From Aliarcobacter vitoriensis (GTDB lineage: Bacteria; Campylobacterota; Campylobacteria; Campylobacterales; Arcobacteraceae), in assembly GCF_003316695.1 (NCBI RefSeq), contig NZ_PDKB01000018.1, forward strand, positions 1 through 50,260: a stretch of DNA of 50,260 bases, in the 5' to 3' direction. The translations under genes and the position numbers were made by a program. Positions 9,430-15,844 of this stretch are shown in pieces. Below the pieces are notes generated by a model. The model had not been told where the DNA came from and did not search any database. It was given only the letters and a program-made list of their open reading frames with translations. Positions within the stretch are counted from its first letter, which is position 1; each line of letters starts with the position of its first letter.

Positions 9430-10323
9430 ATGACACAACAAATGAATTTTAAGCAATCAGCAAATTTTAAAAAACCAGAATGGTTAAGAAAAAAATTAAC
9501 TCCACATACACAAGTAGAAATGGAAAATTTACTTAAAGATGTTGGTGGACTTCATACTATTTGTCAAGAGGCAAAATGTCCAAATATAAGTGAATGTTTT
9601 GCAAATAAAAATGCAACTTTTTTAATTTTAGGAAATATCTGTACAAGAAGATGTACTTACTGTAATGTTACAACAGGACGACCAACTGAAGTTGATTTAA
9701 GTGAAATACAAAAAGTTACAACTTCAGTTTTAAGACTTGGGCTTAAATTTGTAGTTATTACAAGTCCAGCAAGAGATGATTTACCTGATGGTGGAGCAGA
9801 ACAATTTTATAGAGTAACACAAGATATTTTGGAAAAATCACCACAAACAAAAGTTGAGATTTTAATTCCTGATTTTAAAGGTAAAGAAGAGAGTCTTAAA
9901 AGAGCTATAGAATCAGGTGCTACAATCATAGGACATAATGTAGAAACAGTTCCAAGTCTATATAAAATAAGAAGAAATGGAACTTATGAAAGAAGTTTGG
10001 AAGTATTAAAAAAATTGAAAGAACTAGGTGGCGATAAAGTTAAGACAAAAAGTGCTTTGATGGTAGGACTTGGAGAAACAGAAGAAGAAATGGTTCAAGT
10101 ATTTAAAGATTTATTAAATGTTGGTTGTAAATTTTTAAGTATAGGACAATATCTTGCTCCTAGTGGAGATTTTGAAAAAGTTATAGAGTATGTAAAACCT
10201 GAACAGTTTTTAAGATATGAAAAGTTAGCTTATGATTTAGGTTTTGAGTTTGTAAAAGCAAGTCCTTATGCTAGAAGTTCTTATATGGCTCATCACTACT
10301 TGAATATGGCTTCGGCTTTGTAA
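9430..10323 (+). CDS. lipA: Lipoyl synthase
   Basis: Radical-SAM enzyme that inserts two sulfurs into protein-bound octanoyl groups. Both iron-sulfur sites are visible: the auxiliary cluster CQEAKCPNISEC (C45, C50, C56) and the radical-SAM CTRRCTYC (C71, C75, C78). The C-terminal ARSSY contains the serine that ligates the sacrificial cluster. 297 residues is the usual size. Follows the transferase gene by 6 bp, and together they complete lipoylation of the PDH E2 encoded on the opposite strand. Confidence 0.97.
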   Translation: MTQQMNFKQSANFKKPEWLRKKLTPHTQVEMENLLKDVGGLHTICQEAKCPNISECFANKNATFLILGNICTRRCTYCNVTTGRPTEVDLSEIQKVTTSVLRLGLKFVVITSPARDDLPDGGAEQFYRVTQDILEKSPQTKVEILIPDFKGKEESLKRAIESGATIIGHNVETVPSLYKIRRNGTYERSLEVLKKLKELGGDKVKTKSALMVGLGETEEEMVQVFKDLLNVGCKFLSIGQYLAPSGDFEKVIEYVKPEQFLRYEKLAYDLGFEFVKASPYARSSYMAHHYLNMASAL

Positions 10324-10350
10324 TTAATAATAATTTACAAAATATTATAA

Positions 10351-10429
10351 TATAATCCCAACTCATTAAGTAATTTAAAAATTAATGATAAAGAAGATTT
10401 TTGTCTTCTTTATCTTAAAGCTTTTTTTT
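10351..10429 (+). ncRNA. Candidate small RNA or terminator downstream of lipA
   Basis: TATAAT at 10351-10356 could start a transcript near 10362. Downstream are a weak dyad CATTAA/TTAATG (10364-10387) and a perfect 11-bp hairpin, GATAAAGAAGA (10387-10397) with TCTTCTTTATC (10404-10414), and then eight Ts at 10422-10429. This would give an RNA of about 68 nt with two stem-loops and a U-tail. A plain lipA terminator is the simpler alternative; the hairpin itself is certain, the independent RNA is not. Confidence 0.3.
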
Positions 10430-10475
10430 AGCTAAAATTTTTAAATTTAGATATTAAAAACCGTAAGGGGTCTTT

Positions 10476-12122
10476 TTGGGTGAGATAATAGATAATAAGA
10501 CTCTTTTAAATGAAATTGAAGAGATTTTAGATAAGTTTACTCTTTTAAATCAGTATAAAAAAGCCTTAGATGAGAGTTCCATAGTTTCAAAAACTAATAA
10601 AAATGGTGTGATAACCTATGTTAATGATAATTTTTGTACTGTTTCTGGATATTCAAAAGAAGAGTTAATAGGTAAGAATCATAATATTATAAGACATCAA
10701 GATATGCCAATAGAAGTCTTTAAAGAGTTATGGACAACTATTTTAGATAAAAAAGTATTTAAAGCAATTATTAAAAATAGAAAAAAAGATGGACAATCTT
10801 ATTATGTAGATACAACGGTATTTCCAATATTTGATGATAAAGATAATATTATAGAGTTTATGGCAATAAGATATGATATTACAAAAATATACGAACAAGA
10901 AAAGATAATTCAAGAACAATATTTAGATGAACTTACTAATCTACCAAATAGACAAAAACTTTTAAAAGATATCAAAAAATCTGAATTTTCAAAAGTAGCG
11001 GTTATAAACATAAATAGGTTCAGAGATATAAATAATTTTTACGGTTTTGAAACTGGAGATAAAGTTCTTCAAAAATTTGCAGATATTCTTAAAAAACTGA
11101 CTCCTTCAAATTTGATTTTATATAAATTATCAAATGATATTTTTGCAATATTATCTAATGATAAAAATAGTTTAGATGATTTAAAGTATCTTTGTAAAAA
11201 TATTATAGAAAATATTGCACAAAAACCAATTTTAGTTGCTAATAATAGTTTTTATATAAATGTTGCGATAGGAGTTGCTTGTAACTGTTTAGATAATAGT
11301 TCTAATTTACTATCAAAAGCTGAATTTGCAGTTCGGATTGCTAGAAAAAAAGATATATCAATACTATTTTTAGATGAAAACATAGAGTTATATAATAAAT
11401 TGCAAGAGAATAGAACACTTGTAGAACAGCTAAAAAGTGTTTTAGAAAATAACAATTTATTATTGTATGGTCAAAAAATGATAAATAACTTTACAGGTGA
11501 AGAAAAATATGAAACTTTAATGAGATTGAAATTAAATGATAATACAATTTTATCTCCCTTTAAATTTTTGGAAGAAGCAAAAAAATCAAAATTGTATCTC
11601 AATATGACGCGAATGTTGGTTAAAAAAGCATGTGAATATTTTAAAGATAAAAATATACATTTTAGTATAAATTTAACATTAGAAGATTTAAAAGATACAT
11701 ATACTATGGATTTTATATACAACACACTTCTTAGAACAAAAACAGCTGAATTTATAGCTTTTGAGATAGTTGAAAGTGAAGGAATTGAAAACTTTGAAGA
11801 AGTAGGTAACTTTATTCGAAAAGTAAAACATTTAGGTTGTAAAGTTGCTATTGATGATTTTGGAACTGGATACTCAAATTTTGAATATATTATAAAGCTT
11901 GATGTTGATTATGTAAAAATAGATGGTTCTTTAATAAAAAACATTCATAAAGATGAACATCTTTATCTTACAGTTAAAACAATCGTAGATTTTGCAAAGG
12001 CTTTGAATATAAAAACTGTTGCTGAATTTGTACATAATAAAGAGGTTTTTGATATTGTCCAAGAACTTAAAATCGACTATTCTCAAGGATATTATCTTCA
12101 CGAACCAGAAGAGTTAAAATAG
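10476..12122 (+). CDS. PAS-GGDEF-EAL cyclic-di-GMP phosphodiesterase
   Basis: Predicted soluble sensor that hydrolyses c-di-GMP. Residues about 30-137 form an Aer-type PAS domain (GYSKEELIGKNHNIIRHQDM). A GGDEF domain follows (about 150-310) whose signature is degenerate: SNDIF (219-223) replaces GGDEF, so cyclase activity is unlikely. The EAL domain keeps its metal and catalytic residues: ETL variant (E346), N399, E430, DDFGTG (D460, D461), K481, E517, Q537. Start is TTG with AAGGGG 5 bases upstream; the SD can sit in the loop of a small imperfect hairpin (10457-10479). Monocistronic, after a terminator-like hairpin. Its last codons fall inside a 19-bp direct repeat. Confidence 0.9.
   Translation: MGEIIDNKTLLNEIEEILDKFTLLNQYKKALDESSIVSKTNKNGVITYVNDNFCTVSGYSKEELIGKNHNIIRHQDMPIEVFKELWTTILDKKVFKAIIKNRKKDGQSYYVDTTVFPIFDDKDNIIEFMAIRYDITKIYEQEKIIQEQYLDELTNLPNRQKLLKDIKKSEFSKVAVININRFRDINNFYGFETGDKVLQKFADILKKLTPSNLILYKLSNDIFAILSNDKNSLDDLKYLCKNIIENIAQKPILVANNSFYINVAIGVACNCLDNSSNLLSKAEFAVRIARKKDISILFLDENIELYNKLQENRTLVEQLKSVLENNNLLLYGQKMINNFTGEEKYETLMRLKLNDNTILSPFKFLEEAKKSKLYLNMTRMLVKKACEYFKDKNIHFSINLTLEDLKDTYTMDFIYNTLLRTKTAEFIAFEIVESEGIENFEEVGNFIRKVKHLGCKVAIDDFGTGYSNFEYIIKLDVDYVKIDGSLIKNIHKDEHLYLTVKTIVDFAKALNIKTVAEFVHNKEVFDIVQELKIDYSQGYYLHEPEELK
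12103..12121 (+). repeat. 19-bp direct repeat, left copy
   Basis: AACCAGAAGAGTTAAAATA overlaps the final codons and stop of the PAS-GGDEF-EAL gene and recurs exactly at 12891-12909 before the end of uvrA. Both copies supply the left arm of a hairpin (here AGAAGAGT with ACTCTTCT at 12126-12133). The two copies bracket the XRE/PAS gene pair, which suggests insertion or segmental duplication. Confidence 0.85.
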
Positions 12123-12123
12123 T

Positions 12124-12381
12124 TTACTCTTCTTTAAAAAATTCTTCCATTGGTGTATCAAATAATTTTGATAATTTTAGTAAATGAACTAAATTGAAAT
12201 GTTTTCCATGTGCATTATTTTCAGTATTTGCATAAAAACCTGAAGATTTTTGTCCAATAGACAAAGCAACTTCTAGCTGACTTAAATTTTTCTCTTTTCT
12301 CAATCTTTTAACATTTTTAGAAATTAGTTTAAAATATTCTTCAATCTCTTCTTCTGTAACTATCTCTGGTAAATTTAACAT
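12124..12381 (-). CDS. XRE-family helix-turn-helix regulator
   Basis: DNA-binding protein of 85 residues. A Cro/C1-type HTH covers about residues 20-75 (NVKRLRKEKNLSQLEVALSI, then a recognition helix around GFYANTENN and the closing helices NLVHLLKLSKLFD). No effector domain. Divergent from the PAS protein gene; its own 5' leader carries the palindrome ATAGAAATTATTTCTAT and a leader nearly identical to that of its neighbour, so it probably represses both genes (inference). RBS AGGAATAAT precedes the ATG. The gene tail overlaps the terminator region of the preceding EAL gene. Confidence 0.85.
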   Translation of the reverse strand: MLNLPEIVTEEEIEEYFKLISKNVKRLRKEKNLSQLEVALSIGQKSSGFYANTENNAHGKHFNLVHLLKLSKLFDTPMEEFFKEE

Positions 12382-12410
12382 ATTATTCCTATAGAAATTA
12401 TTTCTATAAG
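12382..12410 (-). promoter_or_regulatory. Operator-like leader of the XRE gene
   Basis: Contains the 17-bp dyad ATAGAAATTATTTCTAT (12391-12407) followed, on the minus strand, by AGGAATAAT and the XRE start codon. The same element in opposite orientation precedes the PAS gene at 12445-12470. The dyad would cover the transcription start or 5' leader, as expected for autorepression. Confidence 0.6.
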
Positions 12411-12430
12411 AGTATTTTAAAAAGAACTTA

Positions 12431-12470
12431 TATACAATCTTCTCAAGAAATCATTTCTATAGGAATAAAT
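12431..12470 (+). promoter_or_regulatory. Promoter and operator-like leader of the PAS gene
   Basis: TATACAAT (12431-12438) is a plausible -10. It is followed by AGAAATCATTTCT (12446-12458), a dyad with 6-bp arms, and by TATAGGAATAAAT leading into ATG at 12471. The stretch matches the XRE leader on the other strand almost base for base from the dyad to the start codon. Confidence 0.55.
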
Positions 12471-12836
12471 ATGAATGAAAAAAAAGAGACAATTTTAGAT
12501 GACTATGCTTTTTTAGTTAGTCAAACAGATGAAAAGGGAGTAATACAGTTTGCAAATGACGATTTTTGTGAAATAGCTGAATATAGTATAGATGAATTGA
12601 TTGGAAAACCACATAATATTGTAAGACATCCTGATATGCCAAAAAGTGCATTTGAAGATTTATGGAATACTATAAAAAATGATGAAATTTGGACTGGTTA
12701 TGTAAAAAATTCTACAAAATCTGGTGGATATTATTGGGTATTTGCCACAATTTATCCAACTATATTGAATAATGGAAAAAAAGGTTATCTATCTTGTAGA
12801 AAAAAAGCATCAGAAAAGAGATTGTTAAAGCTATAA
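12471..12836 (+). CDS. Stand-alone PAS-domain protein (Aer/CetB-like)
   Basis: A single PAS domain fills the 121 residues: entry strand YAFLVSQTDEKGVIQFAND, then FCEIAEYSIDELIGKPHNIV in part and RHPDMPKSAFEDLW, the signature of Aer-type redox/energy-taxis PAS domains. It ends right after the last PAS strand (GYLSCRKKAS), with no HAMP, signalling or output domain, so it is shorter than the related CetB-type proteins (about 165 residues) and may be truncated. It resembles the PAS domain of the upstream EAL protein. Partner unknown; divergent from an XRE regulator with a shared leader sequence. Confidence 0.8.
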   Translation: MNEKKETILDDYAFLVSQTDEKGVIQFANDDFCEIAEYSIDELIGKPHNIVRHPDMPKSAFEDLWNTIKNDEIWTGYVKNSTKSGGYYWVFATIYPTILNNGKKGYLSCRKKASEKRLLKL

Positions 12837-12890
12837 ATTTATATAAAAATATGCATTAAATACTAAATTTTTAATGATGCTATTTTAATA

Positions 12891-12909
12891 AACCAGAAGA
12901 GTTAAAATA
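12891..12909 (+). repeat. 19-bp direct repeat, right copy
   Basis: Exact second copy of AACCAGAAGAGTTAAAATA (first at 12103-12121), 788 bp away. It is non-coding here and forms the left part of the terminator between the PAS gene and uvrA. Confidence 0.85.
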
Positions 12910-12925
12910 AACTCTTCTAGTTTTT
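12895..12925 (+). terminator. Terminator between PAS gene and uvrA
   Basis: AGAAGAGTT (12895-12903) pairs with AACTCTTCT (12910-12918) around AAAATA, and TTTTT (12921-12925) follows: a classical intrinsic terminator for the plus strand. It overlaps the uvrA stop codon. It was probably the original terminator of the EAL gene before the XRE/PAS pair arrived (inference from the direct repeat). Confidence 0.7.
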
Positions 12926-15733
12926 GTTTATCTCTTTATCTAAATAATATCCAGTATATGAACCACTATTTTTATGATTTGTTGCCATAAATTCAGGTGT
13001 TCCTTCATCTACAACTTTACCGCCTTTACTTCCTCCTTCAGGACCTATATCAATAACCCAATCAGAGTTTTTTATAACATCAAGATTATGTTCAATTACA
13101 AGAACAGAATTTCCTAAATCAACTAAATGATGAAGAACTCGTGTTAATCTATCAACGTCAGCAAAATGAAGTCCTGTTGTAGGCTCATCTAATACATAAA
13201 GAGTATTTCCTGTATCTTTTTTACTTAACTCTTTACTTAATTTTATTCTTTGTGCTTCTCCACCAGATAGTGTAATGGCATTTTGTCCTAAAGTTATATA
13301 TCCCAGTCCTACATCACTTAAAGTTTGAAGTTTTGCTTTAAGTTTAGGAACTTTAGTGAAAAATTCTAAAGCTTCATCTACACTCATATTTAGAACATCA
13401 GATATATTTTTACCTTTGTACATTATCTCTAAAGTTTGAGCATTGTATCTTTGTCCATGACAAGCATCACATTTAACCATAATATCTGGTAAGAAGTGCA
13501 TTTCTATTTTGATTTCACCTTCTCCTTGGCATTTTTCACATCTTCCACCTTTTACATTAAATGAAAAACGACCTATTTTATATCCTCTTAGATTTGCTTC
13601 TTTAGTTTTAGCAAATAAATCTCTTATTTCGTCCATCAGTCCAGTATAAGTTGCAGGATTACTTCTTGGAGTTCTTCCTATTGGGCTTTGGTCAAGATAA
13701 ATAACTTTATCTAGCTTTTCTAAGCCTTCTATTTCTACTCCATCAACTTTTTTTACTTTTCTTGCACGATTTAAAAGCTCTTGGGCAACAGGAAGTAATG
13801 TTTGTAATATAAGTGATGATTTTCCACTTCCACTAACTCCTGTTATTGAAACTAGATTTTTAAGTGGAATTTTCACATCAAGATTTTTTATGTTATTTAT
13901 ATTTACATTTTTTATCTCTATAAACTCTTTTTGTGGGCGATTGTGAGCATACTCAATTTTTTTTGCTTCAGTTACATATTGTGCTGTCAATGTTTTTGCT
14001 TTTTTCATCTCTTTTAGTGTTCCAGCAAATACAACTTCTCCACCAAATTTTCCAGCATTTGGACCAATATCAACTATAAAGTCAGCTGATTGTATAGTCT
14101 CCTTATCGTGTTCTACAACAATAACTGTATTTCCTTTTTGTTGTAATGCTCTTAAAGTGTTTATTAGTTTATTGGTATCTCTTTCGTGAAGACCAATAGA
14201 TGGTTCATCAAGTACATACATAACTCCTGTTAGTCCACTACCAATTTGTGAAGCAACTCTTATTCTTTGTGCCTCTCCCCCACTTATTGTTCTTGCATCT
14301 CTTCCTAATGTTATATATCCTAAACCAACATCAAAAAGAAAAAATATTCTCTCTTTTATCTCTTTTAAAATGGGAGCAGCAATCATTTTATTTTGTTCAG
14401 ATAAGTAATCAAAGTTTTTTTCATCTTGAAAGAATTTATGTGTATCTTCAATAGGAATATTTAATAAATCTGGAATATTTTTTTGTGCTACAAAAACACT
14501 TTGAGAAGATGGTTTTAATCTGTTTCCAGAACAAGAGTCGCATTTTTTCTCTGTCATATATTCAGCCATCTCTTTTTCATCTTTTATCATATCATAGGCT
14601 AATTTTATGATACCTTCCCACTTTCTAGAAAGTTTGTGTCTTTTCCAAAAAAATGAGAACTCTTCAGCACTTCCATGTAAAATTGCTTTTTTTTGATGTT
14701 CTTCGAGCTCTCCAAAAGGTATTTTTATATTTATTTCTTGACTTTCACAAAATGCTATAAGCATTTTAAAGTAAAATCCTTTGTTAAAACCATAAATTAT
14801 TTTTATAGCTCCATCTTCAATAGGTAAATCTTCATTTATAATCTTTTTCATATCAAGAGTGTATCGAATACCCAATCCATCACAAGAACTACATGCCCCT
14901 TTTGGTGAGTTAAAAGAAAATGACAATGGTTCAAGTGGTTCAAATGATATTTTACAGTCAAAACAAGCCATATGTTCAGAGTAATGAATACTTTTTTGAG
15001 TACCTAGATCTTCAAAATTTGCTATTTCAATTTCTAGTTCTCCAAAACTCTCTTTTAGCCCTTTTTCAACATCTTGAGCTATTCTATCACGGTTTTCTTC
15101 TTTTACTGTAACTCTATCTATAACCACTTTTATAGTGTGCATTTGTGTTTTTGATAACTCAATATCTTCATCAAGTCTTACCATAACCCCATCTATCATA
15201 GCTCTAACATAACCTTTATTTCTAAGGCTTTCTAGTAAATCTGCAAAGCTTCCTTTTTTTCTATTTATAAGTGGTGCTAAAATGATAAGTTTTGATTCGT
15301 CTGGTAAAGATAAAACTTGCTCTATAATATCACTAACGCTCATTTGTGAAATTGGCTTTCCACATTGATGACAGTGTTGTTTTCCAACTCTTGCATATAA
15401 AAGTCTAAAATAATCATAGATTTCAGTAATTGTTCCAACAGTTGAACGAGGATTTTTTGATGTTGTTTTTTGGTCAATTGCAATTGCTGGAGTTAAACCT
15501 TCTATTCTTTCAACATCAGGCTTTCCAACTTTGTCTAAAAACTGTCTAGCATAAGAAGATAAAGACTCTATATATCTTCTTTGTCCTTCTGCATAAAGTG
15601 TATCAAAAGCTAAAGTTGATTTCCCACTTCCACTAAGTCCTGTAAATACTATAAGCTTATTTTTTGGGATTTCTAAGTTAATATTTTTTAGATTATTCTC
15701 TTTTGCATTAAAAATTTTTATTGTATCACTCAT
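12917..15733 (-). CDS. uvrA: Excinuclease ABC subunit A
   Basis: DNA damage-recognition ATPase of nucleotide excision repair, acting with UvrB and UvrC. 938 residues, normal length. Two ABC ATPase halves are visible: Walker A GLSGSGKST (32-40) and GVSGSGKSS, ABC signatures TISGGEAQRIRVA and TLSGGEAQRIKL, and Walker B segments VLDEPS and VLDEPT. Two CxxC zinc modules (CFDCKISF...CSSC and CEKCQGEG...CDAC) are present. Single gene with its own upstream gap; no SOS box was recognised. Confidence 0.98.
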   Translation of the reverse strand: MSDTIKIFNAKENNLKNINLEIPKNKLIVFTGLSGSGKSTLAFDTLYAEGQRRYIESLSSYARQFLDKVGKPDVERIEGLTPAIAIDQKTTSKNPRSTVGTITEIYDYFRLLYARVGKQHCHQCGKPISQMSVSDIIEQVLSLPDESKLIILAPLINRKKGSFADLLESLRNKGYVRAMIDGVMVRLDEDIELSKTQMHTIKVVIDRVTVKEENRDRIAQDVEKGLKESFGELEIEIANFEDLGTQKSIHYSEHMACFDCKISFEPLEPLSFSFNSPKGACSSCDGLGIRYTLDMKKIINEDLPIEDGAIKIIYGFNKGFYFKMLIAFCESQEINIKIPFGELEEHQKKAILHGSAEEFSFFWKRHKLSRKWEGIIKLAYDMIKDEKEMAEYMTEKKCDSCSGNRLKPSSQSVFVAQKNIPDLLNIPIEDTHKFFQDEKNFDYLSEQNKMIAAPILKEIKERIFFLFDVGLGYITLGRDARTISGGEAQRIRVASQIGSGLTGVMYVLDEPSIGLHERDTNKLINTLRALQQKGNTVIVVEHDKETIQSADFIVDIGPNAGKFGGEVVFAGTLKEMKKAKTLTAQYVTEAKKIEYAHNRPQKEFIEIKNVNINNIKNLDVKIPLKNLVSITGVSGSGKSSLILQTLLPVAQELLNRARKVKKVDGVEIEGLEKLDKVIYLDQSPIGRTPRSNPATYTGLMDEIRDLFAKTKEANLRGYKIGRFSFNVKGGRCEKCQGEGEIKIEMHFLPDIMVKCDACHGQRYNAQTLEIMYKGKNISDVLNMSVDEALEFFTKVPKLKAKLQTLSDVGLGYITLGQNAITLSGGEAQRIKLSKELSKKDTGNTLYVLDEPTTGLHFADVDRLTRVLHHLVDLGNSVLVIEHNLDVIKNSDWVIDIGPEGGSKGGKVVDEGTPEFMATNHKNSGSYTGYYLDKEINKN

Positions 15734-15798
15734 ATATTGCCTTTAAAATTTTAAAGCCATTATTATAGGATAGTTTTGTTTAATAGTTTTGAAGTTGC

Positions 15799-15818
15799 AA
15801 ATTATAAAATTATAATTT
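15799..15818. promoter_or_regulatory. 20-bp AT palindrome between uvrA and the ATPase-methyltransferase gene
   Basis: AAATTATAA and TTATAATTT flank a central AA, a perfect palindrome of 20 bp lying 65 bp upstream of uvrA and 26 bp beyond the end of the ATPase gene. It may be a terminator stem without GC pairs or a regulator site; its composition alone makes chance occurrence possible. Confidence 0.25.
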
Positions 15819-15844
15819 CATATATTTTTATAAAATAATTACTT

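Noticed and set aside
12103-12909. Phage-type attachment sites
   Set aside because: The 19-bp repeat at a gene 3' end looks like att sites, but the 770-bp interval contains no integrase and no phage gene, so only a generic insertion or duplication is claimed.
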